DNA from: Pomphorhynchus laevis
Lineage: Eukaryota; Acanthocephala; Palaeacanthocephala; Echinorhynchida; Pomphorhynchidae
Reading direction: 5' to 3'
Assembly (NCBI GenBank): GCA_012934845.2
Contig: WNNJ02003430.1
Span: 93,001-157,000 of the forward strand
Length of the DNA stretch: 64,000 nucleotides
Positions 13,401 to 24,639 of the stretch are shown here, piece after piece. The notes beneath the pieces are model-generated. The model was not told the DNA's origin, searched no databases, and saw only the letters and a list, made by a program, of their open reading frames with translations. Position 1 is the first letter of the stretch. Each line of letters opens with the position of its first letter. The position numbers were made by a program, and so were the translations under genes.

Positions 13401-16400
13401 TATACACTAAATACAATCGAATTGCTGTTGGCATATCAAAGATCACGATTGGCGAATGTCGGTCAGCATAATTAAGCAAAGACGCCGATATCTCTAAATG
13501 GTTATTATGAGAATCGATATATTAAAGCTAAGTCTAAATTACATATTAACATAAGCTGCTAAGTTTGGATTGCTAAATGGATTAGAATGCTGTTTGGATT
13601 ACTTGACTTTGTAACCAATCCAAGACACCCTACAATTAGCTGCACATCTCACTAGCTATACACACAACTAACTATGAACCTCACTAGCTATACTCACGAG
13701 CATAGTGTATATATAAAGCTATTCAAGATGCAGCAATCTGTATTAAAATAACACAATATCACAATAAAACAATCTACAACCATTTGATGCCTTTAAATGG
13801 TTGTAGACACGTAAAAAACAACAAAACGAAGCTGCATAATTAACAGATAATAAATTTATAATTTTGCCAAAGAACGTTTCTGAAACTAACTGAAGAAAAT
13901 AATTGAAGATATACAAAGCCTGCAAAAAAGTTTGTGATACAAACTTACAATGAGTAAGTTTGTGATACATACAATGCAACATTGACGTTCCATATTCCCT
14001 ACTTTAAAATGGTCTAGATTATGTTATTAACAAATATATATTAACAACGATTACAACGAATACTTCAACGGAGTTAAAAAGTCTTGGTTATTAAAATTCT
14101 TACAATAAAAAACATACAATAATTGTTCAATTATCTTTGAACAATCAAAGACGAATCGAGAATCCTGACAATGTGTGCCAAGAAGAAAAATGTATCAAGA
14201 GGTAGGCAAGCAAACTCAGGGGATACCGACAACAACAGGAAATTCGAGAGTGTACAAGTGGAATGTTCAACTAGCGGTTGTCAAATTTGGACATCGGTAA
14301 CACAAATTTGTGATTTGGGTGATGATACTGGTGACGGGCCACCATTCTATTGCGGATTTTGTGCGGCGAAGCAAATCAATGCGTTGGTTGAACGTTTAAA
14401 GCAATTGGAAAAGGTATTGCAGTGTGACGGATTTGCTCAAGTTCCAAATGGATCCATCCCGGTAAGCACAGTTTTTACCGAATGCGTATCAGCTGAATGC
14501 AACCTACACAAACGTGCTACCTTGGCTAACATCCTCAAATCACAGTCTGGTAGTAATAACAACCGGGTGGATAACGACGAACCGAACGTATCTGCTGTCC
14601 GCTAAGAAATGGCTCACAACTCGCAAATGCAAATATCGCGACGACGATCTTCAATAATAACCGCACAACCTCAACATGAATCTATAAAATTCTCAATAAT
14701 GACGCCAGGTAACATTCAACATGAAGTAGGCATGACTAGGTCTGTACTTCTTGGAGGTGTTTCAGAAGGAATTGTGATTAACTCTCAAGACACTCATTCA
14801 CTTAATAGCATGGCATCTGCATATGACTCTGGTCAGGTACCTTGAAGAAGGGAAGACTTTCATAACCGTGAACAGTGTGTAATTATTGCAAACGTAAAGG
14901 AATCTGTCGCTATAAATAGTCAGGCACGATTAGATGACGACTTGGATCATTTACAATCTATTCTTTCGGTGGTATTGCATAAATGTCAAGACGAAGTTGT
15001 TAAGAGCATGAAGATAAAGGCCGCTTTTCGTCTCGGTAAGATAAGTAATGAGTTGAAACCCAGACTGCTCAAAGTGGTGTTCAACTCCGCTGAAATTATT
15101 CACATAATCTTTAACGGCGCACATAGTTTGAAAGGGTCGAGTATACGTCTGCTACGCGATCTGAGCATAGATGATCGATTACGTTTGAAAGAGGCTAAAT
15201 CAGAGTTAGCATGTCGATTAGAGTTGGGTGAAAAAATTTGACAATACAAAATTTTCGAGTTGTGCGGAGGCGTCTACATATTAATTGGAAGGGACTGTCA
15301 GATGTGCTCAATCCTGCCAACCTTCTTACCACTTTGGCGCCCTCAGCCTAATACGTGAAATATTCACTGTTTCACCTTGCCTCAATGTCGATCGGTGTAT
15401 TCGTGAATTTCTAAAATCTCTTCGCGATTCTTTCTTCAAGTTGAGCACAAATAATGGTGGTTTAAAAATCATATACTCGAATATTCGTAGTCTACTTAAT
15501 AAGTTAGATGAAATAAAATGTCTCTTTCAAGATATCGTACCAGATGTAGGTATTTTCACAGAATCTTGGCTTAGCTCGTCAATAGCAGACGTAGATATAT
15601 TCATTGAGGGATACAGCATAAGTAAAAGTGATAGAACAGGCAAGATTTGAGGAGGTATTATCGCGTATATCTCTAATAGGCTTCAATTCCGAGTAATTGA
15701 AACTCTTAGTGATGCTATTAACCATAATGAAGCATTGTGTATTAAGCTATATTGTCAACACCCAATAACGGTATTGACTGTGTATCGTTCTCCTAGATCA
15801 AACACAAATAGCATAGCTGCTTTAATGCAGAGAAGTAGTTATTGTGATAGATTTGTTGTACTCGGTGATTTCAACATGCCATCTGTCAATTGGGTTAATT
15901 ACACTTCCAATGACTCGGATGTCGAGAGTTTGAAGCTACTTGGCTTAATAAACAGCTTGGCTCTTAAGCAACATGTCAGTCAGAGTACAAGATTTTCACT
16001 GGATTCACATTCACTTTTGGATTTATGCCTTACTGCACCATATGACATTCTCGATAGATTAAGCTATCTGGACCCAATAGGTCATTCAGATCATGTGGTC
16101 ATTTTGATTGGTCTGAGTGATGTCTACTCAATGGCGTAAATCCGACGTCGTTTGTAAACCCATTCAGAACTGACTTTGCTCTAGTAAATAAATATCTCGT
16201 TGGGGTAAAATTGTTGGATGCTTTTGATGTTATCGTCGAATATTCATTGCAGTTTCGCAGGGATACTCTGTACCACCTCCTTAATCGTTTCTCACCTCTT
16301 CAGAGTAAACACTCTTTGACATCGATCTCACCGCCTTAGTTTAATAGCGACATAAAACATGCTTTAAAGATGAGACGTAAGGCCTTTAATAACTATCGTA

Positions 16401-19400
16401 AAGACAGAGCTAATTTCAGCACTTATAAGAAATGGCGAAACCTCGTTACGTCCATGAAGCGAACTGGTAGGTGATCTTTCGAAAAACAGCTAAGTATAAG
16501 CTGTCACCGTGATCCCCGCTATTTCTTTATGTATATGACTGCTAAGCATACGTGTCGTAAACCTATAAATTGCATACAGCGTGAAGATGGGAAATTCATA
16601 ACTGATTCTTTGCAGATATCAAATATGTTTGGAAATCATTTCCATTCTTTGAATCTTGACCATAAGGATGTGACAATGGGTAATCCGTGTACGTTTAAAT
16701 CGCCCGGAAATGACACAAGAGACCTCTTCCGATGTGATGATCTTCTCCAAGAGCTTCGGAAACTTAAATGCAAAGCAGGTGCGGGTCCAGATGGCTTACC
16801 GCCCGTATATCTGCGCAACATCGCTGACATAATATGCCATCCGCTTTACAATATTTTCTCTGCGTCTGTTGCTTTTGGCGTTGTTCCTTCTGATTGGCAG
16901 AGTTCCATCATATGTTCTATTTATAAGAAAGGGGATAGTTCGTCCATTGACAATTATTGGCCTATTAGTCTCACTTGCGTGTGTTGTCGTGTGCTAGAGA
17001 GATTGATTAAGCGACGAATAATAGAATTTCTAGATAGATTTCAAATTTTGAACCCAGTACAGCATGGCTTCCGAAAAGGTTATTCCACGACTACTAATCT
17101 TGTACATGCACGTGAAAATTGGTATCACTATTATGATCAAGGTATACCAGTTGATGTCATTTTCTTTGATTTCTCAAAAGCGTTAGACTCAGTTAATCAC
17201 ACGCGTCTTATTGAGAAGTTGGAGCACATTCATCTTGATAAGAGGATCATAAACTAAATTCGTGTATTCCTTTCCAACCGACAAAGTGTCGTACGAGTAA
17301 GTGAGTCGCTGTCGAGTCTATTTCCAGTGTTGTCAGATGTTCCACAGGGAAATGTATTGGGTCTCATCTTATTCAGTTTTTATATCAACGAGTTGATACT
17401 AAATATCAGTTCATTCAGTTTATTATATGCGGATGATCTTAAAGTTTGGCGACCTATTATTTCCGATCTTGATAAACAGCATTTACAAAGTAACGATGAC
17501 GTTATATCCAATTGGTCTAAACGAAATCACTTGAGGATTAATTCCGCTAAATGTACACGTATGCGTATATCACGAAGATCATGTAATCATCTTGGAGGTA
17601 AGTACCAGTATGGTTCAATTAGACTTTGCTCTAGTAAATAAATATCTCGTTGGGGTAAAATGATTGGATGCTTTTGAGAACATCGCCTGATTACTGTAAT
17701 CAGTTATTCAATTAGTATCAAAATAACCTACTCATATAAAGATTTGGGAGTTTGGGTTTGTGCTGACTTATCCACTCGAAAGCATTCAGACTACGTGTGT
17801 TGCATCACAAAACGCTTAATAGGACATACTCTTCGAGCTCTGATAGGCATAGATCCGTTATGTTACCATACCTTAGCAAATGCGTTTTTCTTGAGCCATA
17901 TCTTATACGCATCGCCAGCTTGTTATCCCGAAACTACTTATGAGCGTTGTGCAGTGAAGGGTGTTCAGATCAAAACTAAATTAGTCTCAGGGCTGCATAT
18001 TTTTGGCAACGGGAAATGCCTCCAGATATTAAATATACCTTGTCTGCGATATATCCGTGACAAGTGGGATCTCTCTCTTGTTTGGAAAATTCTGCATACT
18101 AAATAAAGATCATCCACTGTCACATCTACTGCAACTGAGAGTCAACCTTCTCTTCGCGGACACCCCCTGATGCTGAAAACACAAAGGTACATGCATGCAG
18201 TTTCCTGCTTTGACAAATGAGTCGTACGATCTTGGAATTCGCTTCAGAGTGCGACCGTTTTGTCGTCTACTGCTTCAAGTTTTTGCGCCCTACTGGATGA
18301 TGACCCTTCCTTCTCAAAACAACGGTGGGATTTTTAGTAGTTTATCTGATGAGGGAGGGACAAATCGACTTTTATTCTTTTTATTTCTTGTGAAGCAACT
18401 TGTAAAGAGCCTCGGCTCAATTTGTTGTCAATTAATAATAATATTAGCAAAAACATTAGCAAAAATGAACACTTGCTTGAAACTCACTTCTGTAAAATAT
18501 AAATGACTTCGATTACTTCCCGACCGAAGTCCTAATAGATGTCTAAGAAAGTTCAGGTAACTCAATGACAATTGAATCCTTGATGCTATATCCTTTTTAT
18601 CATTGATATTATTAATTAGCTATAACTATAATTAAGTTGACAATTTATATTTTAACTCCAATTCCGAGTATCAATAATACAAAAAATACATTTAAATACC
18701 TAAATTTAAAATGTTTAAAATTACCTGTTCTGGAAATTTGATCAAAGAATCGGGAAGAGGATGCATTGCAGATAGTGGAAATGTAGCAAATATGCCAAGA
18801 TCTACAAGTTTCACATTTATCATTGTTTGGGATAAGACTTTCGTAACTATCGCTCTGTGCCACGTGTCCGTGTAATAAATTGAAACCCATTGATCTCGAT
18901 AGGTATGCTTGAGACTTGATTGTCCGATAGCAGAAATGCTGCATATTTACAATAATTAGATAAAACAAATACTCAAGAAATTTATTATGAAAAAATAAGA
19001 GTTCTTTTATGAATCAATGAAAAAATATCTGCCGACACTGCCAATAATGGCATATTATCCCAATTCTAGAATCAAGGAGCTTTCTAATAGACAAATTTTT
19101 CATAGAAAAATCTATATATTTATCGACATGTTTGAGAACATCGCCTGATTACTGTAATCAGTTATGAATTTTAGAATTTTACTCAATTGTAATTAAAGAG
19201 TAAAACATGTCTTAATGAATATAATTATTGAAAATGTCTTAAATATCTATATTTTATAATATAGTAAGAATTATATTTATATAATTATATTTTGTTATAT
19301 GAATATTTATTTAATATATTAATTCTATTTAAAAATGAAATTAAAATTTTTTTTTATAAATTTAATTATTACAAAATACTTATTGTATTACAAAAATTTA

Positions 19401-22400
19401 TAATTACCGCTGCTATTGTACAATTGACACAAGCGACGTCGATAAGTTATTTACTTAATAATTTAACCTAGCATTTAATAACTTCTTGTTCGTTTAATTT
19501 TTATACAAAAATAAAATTTGCAAGGTACCGGAATAGGGACCAAATCTTGACCTAATGACCAATAATCTAAAATATTATTAAAATTCAATTACAAATCAAC
19601 AAAAAAGATTTTAAAATTTATTTAAATTATTAAGAGATAAATTTTACGGATGGATAGTAAACAATATGCTTTGCATTAGAATAAGGTACACTTGTTTGGC
19701 CCCACTGCTATGTTGGGTATAGGAATAGGTGATTAAACCTGATGGCATAGCAGTTCTCCTTATTCTGATACATCATCTGTTATTTATTTGTCAATTCATA
19801 ACAACTGACTTTTAGAAAAACTTCAAATAGATAGATGATAAATAACATACTTTGCATTAGAATATATCAGAGGAAATACGTCATTAGTATACATTTGATC
19901 CCGCTACTATGTTGAGTAAAGGAATAGGGCCGAAACCTGATAACATAGCAGTTCTTCCTAATGACCTCTTATCCTTATTTTGATACATCGTCTGTTATTT
20001 ATTAGTCAATTCATAAAAATTGACTTTTATTTTTTATTTGAATTTTAAATATTAAATATTAAATCTTATATTAAATTATTAATATAATAATTAAAGCAGT
20101 TCTTCCTGTTGACCTTTAATCCTTATTAAATGATTAGACAAAAATAAAAATTTACAGAATAGGCTTTATAAAGAACAATATAATCTATAAATGTCTAGAT
20201 CGAAATACCGATAAATGAATATACCTGACCCAATCATTCATAGTTCTGTAGCAATCATTGATCTCTGAGTTGTACGAATGTAATTGAACAACCGAAATGT
20301 TATCATCATCAGGGTTAGTTACAAGTACACATTGGAATTTTGATCCTTTATTTAACAAAGCACATTAAAATTCTTCGATTAAAGACTTTGATTTATACCG
20401 TTGCAAATATCAGAGGCAATAAGAGATTTTAATTTAGCACATAAATCATCAATGTCGAGATCATCAAATTGATTAATCTGATTATTCTCGTTTGAATCTT
20501 CAGGCGCTGTATACTCATCTGGCATGGCTTCTGATGAAGCACATTTCGGTAAATCACTAAAGATAAAAATTTAATGCTTTATACAAGTAAACGTTGAAAT
20601 CTAATCGAGTTAAAGACACTGAATTAATCGAATTTCCGATACCACTAATGGAATTATCGAAAAAATAATTATTGTTCACATAAAACAATTGAAGATAAAT
20701 TATTACAAATTATAATTATTATAAAAAAATAATTATTAAAAATAAAAAAATATTAAAAAATAATTTATAATTATTATAATTTTTTTTATATTATTTTTTA
20801 TTATAAATATTATTACATTAATATAGGTTCCCGCAAATGGGCCTTAATTTATATTTTAACTCCAATTTATATAAATTTATTTATTATAAATTATAATTAT
20901 AATAATTATATAATAATTATAAATTTCTATAAAGATTAACAAGAAGCAGCTGACAATTTACATTATTGAAGATTTTTTTAACGTCAATTACATTATTCCA
21001 AGCACATTGTGATTTACAAACACATTTTTAAACAAAAATTTAACATGTTCATTGCAGTCTTTGTACTACAGTATTCACAATAGCAAAAGTCTTAAGACCT
21101 TATAACATTAAAATAAGTTTTTTATTAAGAATACACCCTACTTAGATATTGGAAATCCCAAATACGATAGGCATTTGAGTTTGCATTTCTCTTAAGAATG
21201 GGTGTTTGTATTTTCCATTAGTGACTATCATATATAAGATCCGTACAACATTGTATTGCGTATAGCTAAACATTGAACCACAATTGAATCAAAAATGAGC
21301 TTGCTCGCTTGTCCGTTTACCCAAGTCATCAACAGTATTGAATCAAAAGTGTTTTGAATAAGAAATAAATCAACAGAAATGAATTGAACCGATAAATGGT
21401 TCTTCTCAAAGCATTTTAAACTAGCATATAAAATATTGGCATTTATTATTAACCACAGAGATATTAACCACAGAGGAATAGGGTCGAAGCATAATAACAT
21501 AGCAGTTTCTCCATAGCAGTATTAGAGGTCATTAGATAACCTCTAATCCTTATTCTGATACATCGTCTGTTATCTATTAGTCAACTCATTAAAGTGACTT
21601 TTATCTTAAATTACAATTTTTTATGTCAACTTTATAATCTTAAAATCTTATATAACATTTATTTATTATTTATTTAATTATTTAATATTTATTTGGCATT
21701 ATTTTTAATTTATAAATAGTATAAAATACGTACACTCAGTAAGATGATATTACTTTATTGTTTAGGAATTTTTACGATTCCAAGTTCAATTCAATTGTAT
21801 CTATTAGATGTTTAAAATTCGCCAAACCGAAATGCATTTTGGAGTTCAATAAAACCTTATTTTTATTTGATATACTTGTGCAGCCATTGTTACCATTGAA
21901 GTTTTGACGGCTATTTTATTTTGCACGTTACTTCAATCCTATAATAAGCCATCAGCAGTACACTACATTTCATTATTGGTGAACATCATCAGCTACTGAT
22001 CCAATACATACACTTCACGTTTTGGTCTTTTGATGTTGCCTGACGATCACTCGACTCATCATCTTTTATTTTCAATTAGATTTAATAAAATACTTTCGTC
22101 TTACATTTTACAAATTTAATTGAAATCATCCCTAATTTCAGATTAAATTAGCATTAGAAGATGAAGATTTTATCTTCAATTTGAAAACTTACCTATTCTT
22201 GATAAAATCAGAAATGATTTCAATTCAATTTGTAAAATGTAAGACGAAAGTCTTTCATAAAATCTAATTGCCAATAAAAACAAGCGAGTCGAGTGATCGT
22301 CATCCAACATTAAAAGGACCGAAACGTGAAACATAGGTATCGGATCAGTAGCTGATAAGGTCCACCAATGGTGAAATGTAACGTAATGCTGCTGGCATAT

Positions 22401-24557
22401 ATATAGGGTTAAAGCAGCATGTACGATAAAAAGCAGTCATCAAAATTTCAATTGCAACAATGACTGCACAGGTATATCAACTAAAAATTTTATTAATATT
22501 TTAAATTTCGCTAATTTAATGGCGGTTGCTTTATTCGAATTTTCTACTTATAAAAAAATATTTATAAAATATTGTTATCATTAAATTTTACAATTAAATT
22601 CTATCCTTAAATTCCGTATCATTAAATTCTACAATTCTTCCTATCGTTGATAATCTCGTTTTCCTAGGCTTTCATTTCGACAACCGACTTTCACTTAAAC
22701 CTTTCGTTAGTGATAAAGTACGCTCATCTACCTTGATACTCCGCAATCTCCGTCAAGTTCGTAGATTGATCGATTTCCCTTCTTGTATGACTCATATCTT
22801 CTCTTCTTTTCTCAAGACTTGATTACTGTCTTAGTCCATTTTCCAACTCACCTAAATCCACTCTTCTTCCTTTACAACGCATCATCAACGCTGCCGTCCG
22901 AGTTCTCCTCCGTCTTCGTCGTTTTGATCATACATCCTGCCATCTTGCTTCTCTCGATTTGCCTACCATTTATTGTCGTGTTCAAATTCGTCTTCTTATC
23001 ATTGCTTTTCGCCTTATAACTTCTCATACCCCTTCATTTCTCAACCTTCCTTTTCTCGACAATTCTCGTACTGTGTATTGTGCTCTGCGTTCCCGTAATT
23101 CCCTTCTTTTACATGTCCCAAACTACTCTACCTCTTTTGGCTTCCGCTCCTTCGTTGTGGCTGCTCCTCTCTTGTGGAATCAACTGCCTATTCATATCCG
23201 CCAATCAAGATCTATGCCGTACTTCAAACGCTAAATCCAATTCCATTTCAACAATTAACTAATTATCTGTGACTTTTGATGTTCGTTTTTTTTGTTTGTT
23301 AGTGGTCATGTAAGCGTGCATTTTGCACGCATTTGCCACGTCAAATAAATTATTGTATTATTATATATCCTTAAAACAATCGTGCTTAATCTCTATTTAT
23401 TTGTCAAAAGATGAAAATATAACGTCCAAATTATTTTTTTATTGTAAGAGAACATTTTATCTGACTGTCGCACAGTCATTAAGTATTATACATCGTAAAA
23501 TCTAAGTTGAATATCTCGCTATAAGTCAGATATTTCGTATACCTACGTTTCACGTTTCGTTTCTTTTAATGTCAGATGACGATCACTCGACTCGTCTGCT
23601 TTAATAGGCAATTAGATTGAGTGAAAGAATTTCATCTTACATTTTGCAAATTTAATTTAAATCATTCCTGATTTCAAATTAAATATGCATTAGTAGAGAA
23701 AGGTTTTACCTTCAATTTAAAAAATTTGATGAAACTGCACGTTGCTTAAATCCTATCTATACGTCAACAGCTACATTTCAGTATAAGATGATATCATCAG
23801 CAACTGATCCAATACCTACGTTTCACCTTTCGGCCTCTTATTATTATATTTGAGAATATAACTTTTATAAATCGTTATAATGTATAATAAGTTATATAAT
23901 AAAGTAGTTATTATAATAAATATAAATAATTATATAACTTATATAATATATTATATAATATTATATAATATATTATAATATAATATATTAAATTGTTATA
24001 TTGTTAAATACAGTTCGTTGAGATTCACTTTTGAATGGGCCGATTAGCTATTCTAAATCAAATCGTATATTACTTATAACTAATATTATGTTATAATATT
24101 AACATAATATCATAATGTCAGAACAGGAAAATGCAGCAAATACAAGAAGGTACGAGGTCAGTTCGTCCTTGTACTTATATTTTAAATTTGAACTAAAATG
24201 TATAAACTTGATTTCAAATGAATTAGTTTAAATATTTAATAATTTAATTTAAATTCTTACAGATTTTGTGATGTTTGCTTGTCTAACGGTATCTCCTTGC
24301 ACGAATACTCATTATCAGCTTTTATGTTACGATCTGATACTCCTTGAAGATCATTGCCTTCATCATGATTATTGACAACCTCGTTGTCTAAATTTTCTTT
24401 CAAGTTTGCTTGGTTGCTGTCGAAGATGGAACGGAAAGGATACAGTGCGGCCAGTTTTTCTAAAACATCATCTCCATTACGGAAGGACCATTCAACCTGT
24501 TTGGTTTCGTCAAGCCAGCATATCGACTCGTTTTCACTCATCTCGTGTTTAAGCAAT
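10476..24557 (-). CDS. Tudor-domain protein, nine exons found, minus strand
   Basis: Exons in transcript order: 24557-24261, 20556-20399, 20345-20225, 18938-18725, 13083-13009, 12956-12824, 12780-12707, 11054-10891 and 10566-10476. All have GT-AG borders and their phases fit without a break; the frame ends in TAG at 10478-10476. They give about 440 residues. An extended Tudor domain lies in the third to fifth exons: FQCVLVTNPDDDNISVVQLH, then the barrel with DTWHRAIVTKV, INVKLVDLG, and LPDSLIKFPEQTFQCHILGL, which are the usual W-x-R-A-V, V-K-L-V-D-x-G and C-x-L-x-G/L-x Tudor landmarks. Such domains bind methyl-arginine, often on Piwi or Sm proteins; that role is inferred. The flanks are acidic, Asn/Ser-rich and probably disordered. 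The ATG at 24541-24539 could be the start, but the reading frame is open back to the splice site, so earlier exons may exist. Two introns are only 43 and 53 bp; two others exceed 3.5 kb and are full of repeats. Confidence 0.8.
11055..12706 (-). other. Tudor gene intron, AT-rich
   Basis: No gene or clear repeat seen inside. One short palindrome (ACATCAGGTTTTTACCAAACTA with AAACCTGATGT) lies near 11779-11812. Confidence 0.5.
13084..14150 (-). other. Tudor gene intron, part downstream of the LINE
   Basis: AT-rich, no host exon seen. A hairpin CTACAACCATTT...AAATGGTTGTAG lies at about 13775-13806. The rest may include the LINE 5' untranslated region, whose start I cannot place. Confidence 0.4.
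14171..15241 (+). mobile_element. CR1-like LINE 1, ORF1 (PHD-type finger and nucleic-acid binding part)
   Basis: First open frame of the LINE inserted antisense in the Tudor intron. Residues 1-80 carry a Cys-rich PHD-like finger (CSTSGCQIW ... CDLGDD ... FYCGFCAAK), then a short coiled segment (INALVERLKQLEKVLQ). Further frames (14609-14845 and 14942-15241) continue ORF1, ending with a domain containing RPRLLKV-type sequence (here KPRLLKVVFNSAEIIHIIF) and RLLRDLSIDDRLRLKEAKSE, as in other CR1/jockey ORF1 proteins. In-frame stops separate the pieces, so ORF1 is a pseudogene. Confidence 0.7.
15285..18500 (+). mobile_element. CR1-like LINE 1, ORF2 (endonuclease, reverse transcriptase, tail)
   Basis: Order and rough positions: APE-type endonuclease (IIYSNIRSLLNKLDEIKCLF at about 15465; ESWLSSSI; FVVLGDFNMPSVNWV at about 15852; GHSDHVVI near 16080), RT fingers and palm (AGAGPDGLPPVYLRN at about 16780; DNYWPISLTCVCCRVLERLI at about 16950; VDVIFFDFSKALDSVNH at about 17150; DVPQGNVLGLILFSFYINEL at about 17336; LLYADDLKVW, the catalytic YADD, at about 17425), thumb (YKDLGVWV at about 17737) and a C-terminal WNSLQSATVLSS-type tail at about 18230. 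Stops and shifts separate the segments at about 15650, 16140, 17257 and 18106, plus an 93-bp insertion at 17614-17706. Missing long target duplications and an ill-defined 3' end prevent exact borders. It is a dead, moderately old copy lying opposite to the host gene. Confidence 0.85.
17614..17715 (+). other. templated insertion patch inside the LINE
   Basis: About 93 bp interrupt the LINE, flanked by TTCAATTAG on both sides (17614-17622 and 17707-17715). The insert has two parts. 17622-17677 copies LINE bases 16172-16227 (56 bp, about 2-3 differences). 17674-17706 copies 19132-19165, which lies outside the LINE. The two parts join in a shared TTTTGA. Removing the insert restores a continuous RT thumb region, so it arrived after the LINE. 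Confidence 0.8.
18725..18938 (-). CDS. Tudor gene exon 4 (core Tudor barrel)
   Basis: Listed separately because it anchors the gene call. A 214-base exon bounded by an AG acceptor (GCAG before C at 18938) and a GTAATT donor after 18725. It encodes about 71 residues including QWVSIYYTDTWHRAIVTKV, INVKLVDLGIFATFPLSAM and LPDSLIKFPEQ. These match the beta strands of Tudor domains. Acidic residues and aromatics expected for the methyl-arginine cage (W, Y, F, D) are present in the right order, though I cannot assign the cage exactly. A competing frame in this exon (107 codons, 18645-18968) has no such content. Confidence 0.8.
19640..19815 (+). repeat. Penelope-like element 3' end, copy 4
   Basis: In the opposite orientation to copies 1-3: ATGGATAGTAAACAATATGC, TGGCCCCACTGCTATGTTGG, then GGCATAGCAGTTCTCC, ending in CAATTCATAACAACTGACTT. 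Lies in the Tudor intron between exons 3 and 4. Confidence 0.6.
19816..20085 (+). repeat. Penelope-like element 3' end, copy 5
   Basis: Directly follows copy 4 in the same orientation: GATAAATAACATACTTTGCA, CGCTACTATGTTGAG, GGGCCGAAACCTGATAACAT, and the closing hairpin CAATTCATAAAAATTGACTT. Two adjacent tail-only copies in one orientation suggest repeated 5'-truncated insertion or tandem duplication. Confidence 0.65.
20557..21459 (-). other. Tudor gene intron 1, near part
   Basis: AT-rich (about 20690-20930 is nearly pure A/T). No exon or named repeat. The 90-codon minus ORF at 21228-21500 is not recognised. Confidence 0.4.
21460..21745 (+). repeat. Penelope-like element 3' end, copy 6
   Basis: Contains GGAATAGGGTCGAAGCATAA, TAACATAGCAGTTTCTCC, CCTCTAATCCTTATTCTGAT, then the AT tail to AAAATACGTACACTCAGTAA. 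The upstream half of the repeat is absent. Confidence 0.55.
21948..22396. repeat. foldback repeat with about 220-bp arms
   Basis: A long inverted repeat centred near 22172. The left arm reads GCCATCAGCAGTACACTACA ... CTGACGATCACTCGACTC ... TCTTACATTTTACAAATTTA; the right arm gives the same sequence on the other strand, including GAGTCGAGTGATCGTCATCC and GACCGAAACGTGAAACATAG. Arms differ at roughly one base in ten. A single related arm recurs at 23500-23860. No coding content is visible; a foldback or non-autonomous element is likely. Confidence 0.75.
22615..23350 (+). mobile_element. LINE 2 family, 3' end fragment
   Basis: The C-terminal part of a CR1/jockey-type ORF2 read in more than one frame: IVDNLVFLGFHFDNRLSLK (about 22640), RLIDFPSC, LPTIYCRVQIRLLIIAFRL (about 22957-23010), then a tail with SRNSLLLHVPNYSTSFGFRS and LLWNQLPIHIRQS (about 23085-23205). 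The same motifs occur in the minus-strand copy at 32790-35711. The fragment is 5'-truncated, as LINEs often are, and lies in Tudor intron 1. Confidence 0.75.
23500..23860 (+). repeat. single arm of the 21948-22396 foldback family
   Basis: Shares CAGATGACGATCACTCGACT, ATCTTACATTTTGCAAATTT and ATCATCAGCAACTGATCCAA with the left arm of the foldback, in the same orientation, without an opposite arm. About 23860-24000 beyond it is A/T simple sequence. Confidence 0.6.
24261..24557 (-). CDS. Tudor gene, most upstream exon found
   Basis: A 297-base exon: acceptor ACATAG before 24557, donor GTAAGAAT after 24261. It encodes about 99 residues, acidic and polar after residue 45 (NHDEGNDLQG, DNEYSCKEI). 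The N-terminal part reads LLKHEMSENESICWLDETKQ and contains a possible start Met. No named domain is recognised here. Its phase (two bases into the codon at the end) joins exactly to the exon at 20556. Confidence 0.7.
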
Positions 24558-24639
24558 CTATGTGAAATATGTGAACAAATATTCAAATAGAAAATATTTT
24601 TTGCAATGTTGTCAGGGTTATCTATATTTTCATTTTCGA

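Noticed and set aside
22330-22375. Hammerhead-like CTGATAA/CTGATGA ... GAAA in the foldback arms
   Set aside because: The CACC/GGTG hairpin is displaced by four bases from the core and the closing pairs next to CTGATGA are missing.
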